NCBI GenBank assembly: GCA_050943435.1
Contig: JBMNPE010000003.1
Location: 1-34,800, forward strand
Reading direction: 5' to 3'
DNA length: 34,800 nt
DNA from: RGIG5675 sp050943435
Lineage (GTDB): Bacteria > Bacillota > Clostridia > Oscillospirales > Ruminococcaceae
Shown: piece after piece, positions 17,320 through 25,220 of the stretch
How positions within the stretch are numbered: position 1 is the stretch's first letter
Layout: the number at the start of each line of letters is the position of its first letter
Notes under the pieces: generated by a model
Told to the model about the DNA's origin: nothing
Seen by the model: only the letters and a program-made list of their open reading frames with translations
Databases searched by the model: none
Program-made: the position numbers and the translations under genes

Positions 17320-18423
17320 TCAGCTTCCTATCATCGCGGCGTATGTGCTTGTGCAGATGGTCTCAGCGTTGTAGAGCACGAGAATCTGGTCCCAGTCCTC
17401 TGAGAGCAGCTCCTGGTAGTCGCCCTGGTAGTACCTCGGGTCTATTACGGTTATCTCACTGTAGTTAAAGCAGAGGTACGGAACGAGTTCGTTGGCAAAC
17501 GAGTCCTTTATGACGAGAATCCTGCCGGAGGCGCCCGGTTCGTTGGAGGTTATGTCCATCCTCGCGTTGTTGTTCCAGAGGAACATCGCGTATTTGTCCC
17601 TCCCTTCGAGCATGGATAGGTCGTAGAGGGAGTCCTTTGTCTCGCCGCCTATGACTGCCGTGGCGTCGACCTCGGGCCAGATTATGACGTCTGATTCAGC
17701 CCCGAGCTTCTTGCATTTGTAGTAGCTTGTTCCGTAGAACCCGCTGCAGGTGGAGAGGGAGAGCGAATCGTAGGAAACGGGTTCAATGCCCCATGCCCTG
17801 CAGATTTCCTCATATCCTATGTAGGCACCGTATGTGGTCCAGTGGTGGTCGGTCCTGTACCAGATGTAGGAACCGGATTCACTCCTCAGGGGCTCAAGGA
17901 GGTCAATGCACTGCGCATCCTCGCAGCGCGAGTACATTTCAGATATGAGTTCGTCCTGGTCTACGGACGGGAATCCGGCCGGAAGCTTGTCCTGCATCAC
18001 CGCATATCCGGAGGGAACCACGCAGAATGTTATCTTCCCGGAATAGCGCTCGGCAGCGCTGCTTATTGCGCTCATGTTGGCGTCCAGTATCCTGCTGTCG
18101 TACCCTGTGAACTTTGGGAACAGGTACCCGTCCTTCCCGTATGCAATCCCGTTGTTCTCTATCTTGAGGAGGGCAGTCTCGGAAGCGGACTTCATGTCTA
18201 TCCAGGTGTCCCTCATAAGGAACTGGTCGGCGATGTATTCCTCGTACTCGGTCTCAAAGTGGCCGCTCACGACCTCATTCCACGATATCGATGGCCTCTG
18301 CTCAAGGTATTTGTTCTCAGCCTCTGAAAACTCCCTGTCGGGCTCGATCACGTCGATGAGAGAGACGGCAATCAGGAATACGGCCGTTATCAGGAAGAGG
18401 GGATGCCTGTAAACTTTTTTCAT
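17320..18423 (-). CDS. DHHW-family protein, AlgX/AlgJ-like O-acetylation partner
   Basis: This 367-residue protein has an N-terminal signal anchor (about residues 8-26) and an SGNH-like extracytoplasmic domain. The name-giving motif DHHW is at 192-195 (YRTDHHWTTYGAY), and a conserved Ser block DSFANELVPY starts at 307. This is the DHHW family (Pfam PF14286), related to AlgX/AlgJ acetyltransferases that receive acetyl groups from an MBOAT protein and place them on a cell-surface polymer. It starts 15 bases after the MBOAT stop, behind AGGAGGG, so the two genes are one operon. No glycan-synthesis genes are in view, so the acetylated polymer is unknown. Confidence 0.9.
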   Translation of the reverse strand: MKKVYRHPLFLITAVFLIAVSLIDVIEPDREFSEAENKYLEQRPSISWNEVVSGHFETEYEEYIADQFLMRDTWIDMKSASETALLKIENNGIAYGKDGYLFPKFTGYDSRILDANMSAISSAAERYSGKITFCVVPSGYAVMQDKLPAGFPSVDQDELISEMYSRCEDAQCIDLLEPLRSESGSYIWYRTDHHWTTYGAYIGYEEICRAWGIEPVSYDSLSLSTCSGFYGTSYYKCKKLGAESDVIIWPEVDATAVIGGETKDSLYDLSMLEGRDKYAMFLWNNNARMDITSNEPGASGRILVIKDSFANELVPYLCFNYSEITVIDPRYYQGDYQELLSEDWDQILVLYNAETICTSTYAAMIGS

Positions 18424-18438
18424 GACTCCGCCCTCCTT

Positions 18439-19839
18439 TCAGAACCTGAAGTACAGGAACGGATTGTATGTGGAATCGACGAGATAAGCGGTGCACAGCA
18501 CGATGAGCAGTATAGGTATGATTGTCCTGACTGCCTTGCTGTTTCTCAGCTTTCCCCAGAGGTTCTTTGAAAATGCTGTTGAGAAGTAGCACCCGAGGAT
18601 CAGCACAACGGCGTAGTTCCTGAGGTAATAGATCCCGCCGGTTATGCCTTCCCCGGCTCCCTTAAAGGAAAAGAGAAGGGAAATGAACGCCCCCAGCACG
18701 CTCATGTCGGTTATAGCGAAGAGCGACCATCCGAACACAATGAAGAATATTGAGTAGATGTGGGAGAAAACAGGGCTCCTGTCAAGGACATGCTTCTTGA
18801 GTCCGGCCCTCTCGATGTTTATTAGCACAAAGAAGTAGAGCCCCCAGAGGAGGAAGTTCCAGCTGGCTCCGTGCCATATTCCGGTGAGTGCCCAGACTAT
18901 GAATGTGTTGAGGAAAGTGCGCCACCTGCCCTTCCTGTTTCCGCCAAGTGGGATGTAGACGTACTCGCGGAACCACCCGGAGAGGGTCATGTGCCATCTC
19001 CTCCAGAATTCAGTTATGGACCTGGAGGAATACGGTGTGTCGAAGTTCTCGGGGAAATTGAACCCGAGCATGTGGCCGAGGCCTATCGCCATGTCGGAAT
19101 ATCCGGAGAAGTCAAAGTATATCTGCAGAGTGAAGGCAATGAGCCCCAGCCAGGCGAGGCCCGAGGAGACTGACGAGAACCCGAGGTCCTCGACCTCGTC
19201 CCAGAGCATCCCTATGCTGTTTGCCATGAGGACCTTCTTGGCGAGACCTATAGAAAACCTCTCGATCCCCAGTTCGAACTTGTCGAGGTCGATCCTCCTC
19301 GCGCGCTTTAAATCGTATTCGACGTCCTGGTACCTCACGATAGGTCCCGCTATTAGCTGCGGGAACATGGATATGAAGGCCGCTAGCGATATGAAGTTCT
19401 TTTCCGGCTTGATGGTTCCCCTGTACACGTCTATCGTGTAAGCGGCAGTCTGGAACGTGTAGAAGCTTATCCCGAGGGGGAGCGAGAGCCCCACGGGAGA
19501 TATCGACGCCCCGGTCAGGGCGTTGATGTTCTCTATTATGAAATCGAGATACTTGAATACCGCGAGAAACCCGAAGCTCACAATGAGAGCAATGGCGAGG
19601 AAGAGCTTCTTCCTGCCCCTGGTTTTTGCATTCCCTACGAGCAGCGCACATCCGTAGTTCACTACTATCATTGCGGCCATGACGGGGAAGTACCTCACCT
19701 CTCCCCACGAATAGAAGAACAGGCTTGCAATGAGAAGCACAATGTTCCTGAATTTTGGCGGCACTATGTAGTAGACTATGAGCACCACCGGCAGGAACCT
19801 GAATATGAAAATAAGGCTCGAGAAAACCAAGGATTTCAC
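18439..19839 (-). CDS. MBOAT-family O-acyltransferase (AlgI/DltB-like)
   Basis: This membrane-bound O-acyltransferase of about 466 residues has many helices. Its conserved block is WRRWHMTLSGWFREYVYIPLGGNRKG (split over 279-304), and the catalytic His323 lies in GIWHGASWNF. It should move acetyl groups from cytoplasmic donors across the membrane to the DHHW partner encoded downstream. The start is ambiguous. GTG 19839 abuts its candidate ribosome site (GAAAG), whereas TTG 19830, nine bases in, is correctly spaced from AAAGGTGA and may be the true start, giving 463 residues. The upstream gap to the 19927 gene is divergent and AT-rich. Confidence 0.92.
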   Translation of the reverse strand: MKSLVFSSLIFIFRFLPVVLIVYYIVPPKFRNIVLLIASLFFYSWGEVRYFPVMAAMIVVNYGCALLVGNAKTRGRKKLFLAIALIVSFGFLAVFKYLDFIIENINALTGASISPVGLSLPLGISFYTFQTAAYTIDVYRGTIKPEKNFISLAAFISMFPQLIAGPIVRYQDVEYDLKRARRIDLDKFELGIERFSIGLAKKVLMANSIGMLWDEVEDLGFSSVSSGLAWLGLIAFTLQIYFDFSGYSDMAIGLGHMLGFNFPENFDTPYSSRSITEFWRRWHMTLSGWFREYVYIPLGGNRKGRWRTFLNTFIVWALTGIWHGASWNFLLWGLYFFVLINIERAGLKKHVLDRSPVFSHIYSIFFIVFGWSLFAITDMSVLGAFISLLFSFKGAGEGITGGIYYLRNYAVVLILGCYFSTAFSKNLWGKLRNSKAVRTIIPILLIVLCTAYLVDSTYNPFLYFRF

Positions 19840-19848
19840 CTTTCAAAA

Positions 19849-19876
19849 TTGTAGATAACCTTGTACATTATATAAT
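19849..19876 (+). promoter_or_regulatory. Possible promoter for the 19927-20762 operon
   Basis: TTGTAG (19849-19854), a 16-bp spacer and TATAAT (19871-19876). The -10 is consensus and the -35 is weak. Transcription would start near 19883. Confidence 0.42.
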
Positions 19877-19926
19877 TATGGACAGGAAATTCACAGGCCG
19901 GGAACGGGTCTAAGGAGGATCTTGCA

Positions 19927-20238
19927 ATGGAAAGAAGGCCTTACAGGGCGGACGATTCGACACTTAAGGTTCAGCATCTCCTGATGCTTCTTATACTGGC
20001 TGCGATCATGCTGTGTCCGGTCTGTCTCGAATTCTCGAAGGGCCTGGTGCCTGCCGCAGTCTTCATCACTGTGGCCGGGGCGAGCATCGGTACTGCGATA
20101 GGAGGGATCATCACCGCTGCAAGCGCACAGCTGGACGACGAAATAAGGCTCAAGGCGACACTCATCCTTGAGATAGTCTCGTTCGGCCTGCTCGCTCTTC
20201 TCGTGATTATAGGAATAGTGGCGGCCTGGGTGGGGTGA
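19927..20238 (+). CDS. Small membrane protein with three hydrophobic segments, unknown function
   Basis: This 103-residue protein is not recognised. A basic, polar N-terminus (MERRPYRADD) precedes hydrophobic segments at about 17-35, 42-65 and 78-101. The short loop between the second and third is charged (QLDDEIRLKA). A good AGGAGG lies nine bases before ATG 19927. The stop overlaps the GTG start of the Gx-type transporter gene, so expression is probably coupled. A helper role for that transporter is possible, but rests only on the gene order. Confidence 0.75.
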   Translation: MERRPYRADDSTLKVQHLLMLLILAAIMLCPVCLEFSKGLVPAAVFITVAGASIGTAIGGIITAASAQLDDEIRLKATLILEIVSFGLLALLVIIGIVAAWVG

Positions 20239-20762
20239 ACCGGGAAAGGAAAAAGTCACCCGCCTACAAGGCTGCGTTCGCAGGAGTAATGCTGGCACTC
20301 ACAATAGCGCTCTCCTGGGTGGAGAACGTGCTCATTTCGGATGTCCCTTTCCTCCCTCCAGGGGTGAGGCTTGGCATATCCAACGTCGTAATAATGTACT
20401 GCCTCATCTACGTGAGCCCTGCCGGGGCTGCGGGGCTCGGTGCAGCCAAGGTGCTCTTCGTGTTCGCGACGAGGGGGGCCACGGCGGGAATCATGTCCGC
20501 GTGCGGCACAGCTGCGTCCTTAATATTTATGTACATCTTCTCGAGGATATTCAAGGAGCGCAGCCCTGTCATGCTCGGCATAATAGGTGCCCTCGCGCAC
20601 AACGCGGGACAGCTCCTCGGAATGGCAGCCCTCATGAGTTCCTGGTCGGTGTTCGTGTATGCGCCTGTTCTGGTGCTCTCCGGTATTGCAGCGGGCATCC
20701 TCACAGGCCTCTGCCTAAAGGGAATGGCGAGGGCACTGGCGAAGGCCTCGCTCAATCCGTGA
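20235..20762 (+). CDS. Gx transporter family protein (heptaprenyl-diphosphate-synthase component I-like)
   Basis: This 175-residue membrane protein resembles the Hpre_diP_synt_I/Gx transporter group, small ECF-S-like integral proteins. The N-terminal block is KAAFAGVMLALTIALSWVENVL, followed by PGVRLGISNVVIMYCL and GLGAAKVLFVFATRGATAGIMS. Later LAHNAGQLLGMA is a conserved polar membrane patch. The substrate is unknown; in other clostridia such genes often sit beside quinone/polyprenyl or ApbE-type genes, which are not seen here. It starts with GTG at 20235, overlapping the upstream TGA. No obvious terminator follows before the groESL promoter. Confidence 0.82.
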   Translation: MNRERKKSPAYKAAFAGVMLALTIALSWVENVLISDVPFLPPGVRLGISNVVIMYCLIYVSPAGAAGLGAAKVLFVFATRGATAGIMSACGTAASLIFMYIFSRIFKERSPVMLGIIGALAHNAGQLLGMAALMSSWSVFVYAPVLVLSGIAAGILTGLCLKGMARALAKASLNP

Positions 20763-20920
20763 AAGGGGAGTCATCCCCAGGAAATTCACTTTAAATAATT
20801 AATGGTAAATATATGTGTCCGCGCCTCCGTTTCAGGGGACGCGGGCTGTCTCTCAAAATGTCAATAGACAGATTTGACCGCAATGTTTACAAAAATTTTT
20901 TATTTATCGCCAAATATCTC

Positions 20921-20948
20921 TTGATTTTCAAAGTGCAGTGCTTATAAT
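20921..20948 (+). promoter_or_regulatory. groESL promoter
   Basis: TTGATT (20921-20926), a 16-bp spacer and TATAAT (20943-20948). Transcription would start near 20955, inside the CIRCE operator, the usual geometry for HrcA repression. Confidence 0.85.
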
Positions 20949-20953
20949 ATGAT

Positions 20954-20980
20954 TTAGCACTCAGAGATTAAGAGTGCTAG
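20954..20980 (+). promoter_or_regulatory. CIRCE operator (HrcA binding site)
   Basis: TTAGCACTC (20954-20962), nine bases, then GAGTGCTAG (20972-20980). It matches the CIRCE consensus at every arm position except the last (G for A). It predicts HrcA-controlled heat-shock expression of groES-groEL. hrcA is not in this window. Confidence 0.96.
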
Positions 20981-21025
20981 ACAATTTGAAAAGTAAAATA
21001 ATTTGATTAGGAGGCTATTATCAGT

Positions 21026-21313
21026 ATGAAACTTGAACCTCTTGCGGACAGAGTGATTCTCAAGATGGTAGAGGCCGAGGAGACGACGAAGAGCGGAATA
21101 ATCCTCACCTCATCTGCACAGGAAAAGCCGCAGGTTGCGGAAGTCATCGCAGTGGGACCCGGAGGGGTCGTTGACGGCAAGGAAGTAAGGATGGTTGTCA
21201 AGGTCGGCGACAAGGTCATCATCGGAAAATATGCAGGAACAAACGTGAAGATCGACGGGGACGAGTGCACTGTAGTCCGTCAGTCGGACATTCTCGCCAA
21301 GGTAATCAAATAA
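21026..21313 (+). CDS. groES: Co-chaperonin GroES
   Basis: This 95-residue protein is of the normal GroES length. It opens with the family N-terminus (LEPLADRVILKMVEAEETTKSG, split over residues 3-24). The mobile loop (about 17-35) contacts GroEL, followed by VIAVGPGG and the GDKVIIGKYAGT block. GroES forms the heptameric lid of the cytosolic folding chamber. AGGAGG lies upstream of ATG 21026, and groEL follows after 18 bases in the same CIRCE-controlled operon. Confidence 0.98.
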   Translation: MKLEPLADRVILKMVEAEETTKSGIILTSSAQEKPQVAEVIAVGPGGVVDGKEVRMVVKVGDKVIIGKYAGTNVKIDGDECTVVRQSDILAKVIK

Positions 21314-21331
21314 CAGGAAGGATTTGTAAAC

Positions 21332-22951
21332 ATGGCTAAAGACATTAATTACGGAGAAGAAGCAAGAAAAGGCCTTCTCAACGGAATAGACAAGCTTGCT
21401 GATACCGTCAAGGTCACTCTCGGACCCAAGGGCCGCAATGTCGTCCTCGACAAGAAGTACGGCTCCCCGGTCATCACCAACGACGGCGTGACGATAGCAA
21501 AGGAAATCGAGCTTGAAGACAGATATGAGAACATGGGCGCCCAGCTCATCAAGGAAGTCGCGACGAAGACCAACGACGCGGCAGGCGACGGAACTACAAC
21601 AGCCACAGTCCTCGCCCAGACGATGGTCCACGAAGGCATGAAGAACGTCGCAGCCGGTGCAAACCCGATGGCTCTCAAGCGCGGGATGCTCAATGCACAG
21701 GAAGTTGCTGTCGGCGCAATAATCGGAAATTCCAAGAAGGTTTCAGGGACAAAGGACATCTCCCGTGTAGCAACCGTTTCTTCCCAGGATGCAGTTATCG
21801 GCAAGATCATAGCCGACGCCATGGAGAAGGTCGGGCATGACGGAGTCATCACGATCGAGGAATCAAAGACAAGCGAGACCACGACAGATGTCGTGGAAGG
21901 CATGCAGTTCGACCGCGGATACATTTCCCCGTACCTCGTAACAGATACCGAGAAGATGGAAGCCGTCCTCGACGACGCATATGTCCTGATTACAGACAAG
22001 AAGATTTCCAACATCCAGGAGATCCTGCCCCTGCTCGAGCAGATCGTGCAGTCCGGCAAGCCGCTTCTGATAATAGCTGAGGATGTCGACGGCGACTGCC
22101 TCGCAAACCTCATAGTCAACAAGCTGCGTGGAACATTCGTTGTGACAGCTGTCAAGGCCCCTGGATTCGGCGACAGGCGCAAGGAGATGCTCCAGGATAT
22201 CGCAATCCTCACAGGCGGAGAGGTCATCAGCTCCGACCTCGGACTCGAACTCAAGGATGCAAAGCTTGAGCAGCTCGGAAGAGCCGGCAAGGTCCAGGTC
22301 AAGAAGGAAGAGACAATCATCATGGACGGAGCAGGCGACAAGAAGGCCATCTCCGACAGGATCGGACAGATCCGCACCCAGATTGAGACCACAACCTCCG
22401 ATTTCGACAAGGAAAAGCTTCAGGAGAGGCTAGCAAAGCTGTCCGGCGGCGTTGGAGTCGTGCGCGTCGGTGCTGCCACCGAAGTCGAGATGAAGGAGAA
22501 GAAGTACCGCGTGGAGGATGCCCTCTCTGCCACGAAGGCAGCAGTTCAGGAAGGCATCGTAGCCGGAGGCGGAGTAGCATTCATAGATGCTATGCCTGCA
22601 GTTGAGAAGTACATCGGCACCATCAAGGATGAGGACGAGAAGACCGGTGCAAAGATCGTGCTCAAGGCTCTTGAGAGCCCTGTGCGCCAGATAGCTGAGA
22701 ACGCCGGACTCGACGGATCCGTTATCGTCAATGAGATCAGATCCAAGGGCAAGACCAACTACGGCTTCAACTGCGAGAAGAACACCTACGGCGACCTCAT
22801 CGACGACGGCATCGTCGATCCTACCAAGGTTTCAAGATGCGCTCTCGAGAACGCCACATCAGTTGCCTCCATGGTCGTGACGACCGAAGCCTGTGTCGCG
22901 GACATCCCTGAGAAGGAACCCGCACAAGCTCCCCAGCAGCAGATGTATTAA
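21332..22951 (+). CDS. groEL: Chaperonin GroEL
   Basis: This 539-residue chaperonin subunit aligns by eye along its whole length with the family. LGPKGRNVVLD (near 32) and GDGTTTATVLAQ (near 86) form the nucleotide pocket, the apical domain has PYLVTD and GFGDRRKEML, and the equatorial return contains EGIVAGGGVAF. The C-terminus is unusual in ending PAQAPQQQMY instead of the common GGM-repeat tail; such tails fill the cavity floor, so the charge and flexibility there will differ. The ribosome binding site is AGGAAGG. Expression should be controlled by the CIRCE site upstream of groES. Confidence 0.98.
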   Translation: MAKDINYGEEARKGLLNGIDKLADTVKVTLGPKGRNVVLDKKYGSPVITNDGVTIAKEIELEDRYENMGAQLIKEVATKTNDAAGDGTTTATVLAQTMVHEGMKNVAAGANPMALKRGMLNAQEVAVGAIIGNSKKVSGTKDISRVATVSSQDAVIGKIIADAMEKVGHDGVITIEESKTSETTTDVVEGMQFDRGYISPYLVTDTEKMEAVLDDAYVLITDKKISNIQEILPLLEQIVQSGKPLLIIAEDVDGDCLANLIVNKLRGTFVVTAVKAPGFGDRRKEMLQDIAILTGGEVISSDLGLELKDAKLEQLGRAGKVQVKKEETIIMDGAGDKKAISDRIGQIRTQIETTTSDFDKEKLQERLAKLSGGVGVVRVGAATEVEMKEKKYRVEDALSATKAAVQEGIVAGGGVAFIDAMPAVEKYIGTIKDEDEKTGAKIVLKALESPVRQIAENAGLDGSVIVNEIRSKGKTNYGFNCEKNTYGDLIDDGIVDPTKVSRCALENATSVASMVVTTEACVADIPEKEPAQAPQQQMY

Positions 22952-22985
22952 TTGAGAGCCCCTGTATAGAGGTATCTTTAATGGT

Positions 22986-23014
22986 CCCGGACGAAAGTCC
23001 GGGGCTTTTTTTTT
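22986..23014 (+). terminator. Intrinsic terminator after groEL
   Basis: Perfect 7-bp stem CCCGGAC / GTCCGGG capped by a GAAA tetraloop, followed by a run of nine T residues. The composition of the DNA changes beyond this point. Confidence 0.95.
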
Positions 23015-23098
23015 GCCATGCTGAAAGTGGGCGGTGAATATCCGGAAAGCTGCTGTGCCTCATCATGGAATATTTCTGGGGAATTTTTAAAAAACTAC

Positions 23099-23127
23099 TT
23101 TACAACCTGATTTATTGTGATTAATAT
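23099..23127 (+). promoter_or_regulatory. Promoter of the MATE-marR unit
   Basis: TTTACA (23099-23104), a 17-bp spacer and TAATAT (23122-23127). Transcription would start near 23134, inside the first of two ATAGC palindromes, a position suited to repression. Confidence 0.6.
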
Positions 23128-23128
23128 A

Positions 23129-23153
23129 ATAGCAGGCTATGATAGCACGCTAT
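23129..23153 (+). promoter_or_regulatory. Tandem ATAGC palindromes, probable MarR operators
   Basis: Two 12-bp palindromes with arms ATAGC/GCTAT and a variable centre lie side by side: 23129-23140 (centre AG) and 23142-23153 (centre AC). Their centres are 13 bp apart. The same arms recur at 29108-29123 and 29611-29622, each before a gene of this module. They overlap or directly follow the -10 region of the MATE promoter. Confidence 0.75.
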
Positions 23154-23201
23154 TAAATGAAGCTGACATGCCTTTTATCTGAGGGAGAAGTTCGAACAGG
23201 A

Positions 23202-24599
23202 ATGAATAAAGAAAAGTCGTCTCTGGATTCTTTTGTGTCCGGCTCCGTGAGCTCGGCAGTTCTCAGAAATGTAGTGCCTGCAATCGCCGCAATGATCATG
23301 GTGCTCATTTACAATCTTGCAGACACATTTTTTATAGGGCAGACCAACAACGACTACATGGTCGCTGCTGTAAACCTGGCTACGCCGGTTTTCCTGCTGT
23401 TCATGTCGCTCGGGACCATGTTTGGAATGGGAGGAACCTCCCTGATTTCCCGTGCACTTGGTGCGGGGAAACGGGAATATGCGAAAAAGGTCTCATCCTT
23501 CTGCATGTGGGCCGGCGTTGCCGTAGGTGCCGTCTGCTCGGTCCTGCTGCTGGTCTTTGCCGAGCCCCTTTCAGTCATGCTCGGCGCAAGCCCTGAAACC
23601 CTGGAGTACACGAAGACATACCTGAGCATTGTATCCCTGAGCGGCATATTCTCCATAATTTCCAACTGCTATACAAATATAATCCGCGCCGAAGGCAAGT
23701 CTGCTACGGCGATGATGGGAACCCTTATCGGGAATCTTCTCAACGTGATCCTGGACCCGATCATGATCCTCGGTTTCAACTGGGGAGTTGCCGGTGCGGC
23801 TATAGCAACAGTTATAGGAAACGTCGCCGGGGCTCTCTATTACCTCATATATTTCTGGAGGGGCAAATCGATCCTCAGCATCAGATTGTCAGACTTCAGC
23901 ATGAAGGACAATATCTGCAGCGGAGTGCTGTCAATTGGAATTCCAGCAGCCCTCGGCAACATTATGATGAGCGTCTCGCAGATCATCACAAACAGCCGCA
24001 TGGCGGGATATGGCGATATGGCAGTGGCGGCGTACGGCGTTGCTTCAAAAGTCCTGATGATTGTTTCCCTCGTCGGGATCGGCATAGGACAGGGAATACA
24101 GCCTCTTCTCGGATACTGCTTCGGCGCAAGGAACAAGGAGAGATTCCAGAAGTCACTCCGCTTTTCCATTTTATTTGCTTTTGTCCTCTGCTCGGCAATT
24201 ACGGTCATCTGCTATGTGTTTGCCCCCGGGATAGTGACTGTGTTTCTGACAAACGAGGAGGCACTGTCGCTCGGCACGCAGTTTTCAAGGATCATGCTTA
24301 CTACGGCCTGGCTGTTCGGTATATTCTATGTGCTGATGAATGCCCTGCAGGCGATCGGGGCCGCCCTGCCGTCACTGATAATCTCATTGTGCAGGCAGGG
24401 GATAATCTATATACCTTCCGTATTCATCCTGGAAGCACTGATAGGATTGAACGGCCCCGCCTGGGCACAGCCCGTGGCGGATGTCTTGTCCCTGGTGCTG
24501 GAAATAATCATTTACATGGCTATCAGATCAAAGCCCGAAAAGCTGAAAGCTTCTACGGGCAGTTCAAAAGGGGATACAAACTATGAAAGACAGCAATGA
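23202..24599 (+). CDS. MATE-family multidrug/metabolite exporter
   Basis: This protein of about 465 residues has twelve hydrophobic helices in two related halves, typical of MATE antiporters that expel organic compounds in exchange for Na+ or H+. Family blocks include LIYNLADTFFIGQ in helix 1, GTMFGMGGTSLISRALGAG after helix 2, NCYTNIIRAEGKS and GIGQGIQPLLGYCFGA in the second half. I take ATG 23202 because the family N-terminus starts there; in-frame ATG 23157 lies only four bases after an operator and has no ribosome site. The site for 23202 is itself weak (GAGGGAG about 12 bases upstream). Its end overlaps marR by 17 bases, so exporter and regulator are co-transcribed. The substrate is unknown. 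Confidence 0.93.
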   Translation: MNKEKSSLDSFVSGSVSSAVLRNVVPAIAAMIMVLIYNLADTFFIGQTNNDYMVAAVNLATPVFLLFMSLGTMFGMGGTSLISRALGAGKREYAKKVSSFCMWAGVAVGAVCSVLLLVFAEPLSVMLGASPETLEYTKTYLSIVSLSGIFSIISNCYTNIIRAEGKSATAMMGTLIGNLLNVILDPIMILGFNWGVAGAAIATVIGNVAGALYYLIYFWRGKSILSIRLSDFSMKDNICSGVLSIGIPAALGNIMMSVSQIITNSRMAGYGDMAVAAYGVASKVLMIVSLVGIGIGQGIQPLLGYCFGARNKERFQKSLRFSILFAFVLCSAITVICYVFAPGIVTVFLTNEEALSLGTQFSRIMLTTAWLFGIFYVLMNALQAIGAALPSLIISLCRQGIIYIPSVFILEALIGLNGPAWAQPVADVLSLVLEIIIYMAIRSKPEKLKASTGSSKGDTNYERQQ

Positions 24600-25017
24600 A
24601 GAATACGTTGACTGCGGTATTCTGCTGAAGCAGATTTCAGACCGCATTGAAAACCATTCAAACAAACAGCTGCAGAAAATAAACCTCACGGCTACGCAGT
24701 TTCGATACCTCGAATATATGAGCCGCAGCGTCGATCCGGTGCCGTTCAAGGATGTAGAAAAACATTTCCAGACTTCTCAGCCCACTGTCTCAGGAAATAT
24801 GCGTCGCCTGGCAGAAAAGGATCTGATTGTAATTGAAGACGGCAGCTTCGGACGGGCAAAGAATGCCAGGCTTACTGAAAAAGGCTGGAAACTCATGAAG
24901 GAAGCCGGGGACGATCGAGGAAATGAAGAAAGAATGATACTGAGCGCTCTGAAAGAAGAAGAGCGGGAAGAATTTCACGATATGCTTGAACGGATCAATA
25001 AAAATCTTTCAGAATAA
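24583..25017 (+). CDS. MarR-family regulator 1
   Basis: This 144-residue winged helix-turn-helix protein is of typical MarR length. The DNA-recognition segment is VEKHFQTSQPTVSGNMRRLAEKDLI (split over about 60-84), followed by the wing and ARLTEKG. The N- and C-terminal helices form the dimer interface (LLKQISDRIENHSNKQL and the LERINKNLSE end). It overlaps the MATE gene, a standard layout for a repressor that controls its own exporter. It is clearly paralogous to the regulator at 29156, sharing CG-LIKQISD, FxxSQPTVSG, ARLTEKG and the NLS-D/E end. The ligand is probably the exported compound. Confidence 0.93.
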   Translation: MKDSNEEYVDCGILLKQISDRIENHSNKQLQKINLTATQFRYLEYMSRSVDPVPFKDVEKHFQTSQPTVSGNMRRLAEKDLIVIEDGSFGRAKNARLTEKGWKLMKEAGDDRGNEERMILSALKEEEREEFHDMLERINKNLSE

Positions 25018-25032
25018 TTTTTTTTTCACCTT

Positions 25033-25058
25033 TTGCCTTTAAATACCATATAAGGCAA
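25033..25058. repeat. Inverted repeat between marR 1 and the ABC genes
   Basis: TTGCCTT (25033-25039) and AAGGCAA (25052-25058) flank 12 AT-rich bases, and an A-run follows. Read on the minus strand this looks terminator-like, but no minus-strand gene ends here. It may be an operator of different sequence or a chance palindrome. A lone CAATAGC half-site at 25056-25062 overlaps it. The rest of the gap to 25220 shows no clear promoter. Confidence 0.4.
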
Positions 25059-25220
25059 TAGCGAAAAAAAAAATTAATGGAGAATGCACAGAATAGAACA
25101 GTTTTACAGTCAAGGAATATAAGCGAACAGCATGATGGATTTTAAAGGGCACCGGATGCCAGAAAAACAGTTCAGCAGCAAGAGTACACAGGTTCAAGAC
25201 CTGAAAAAGGAGTAAATAGT

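Noticed and set aside
20816..20845. GC-rich inverted segments after the Gx-type gene as a terminator
   Set aside because: Pairing between GTCCGCG and the later GACGCGGG is imperfect and no T-run follows.
21349..22410. 353-codon minus-strand frame opposite groEL
   Set aside because: It is antisense to groEL, Ser-rich as such shadows are, and has no family resemblance.
25056..25062. CAATAGC before the ABC pair as a MarR operator
   Set aside because: Only one half-site is present, with an A-run in place of the second arm.
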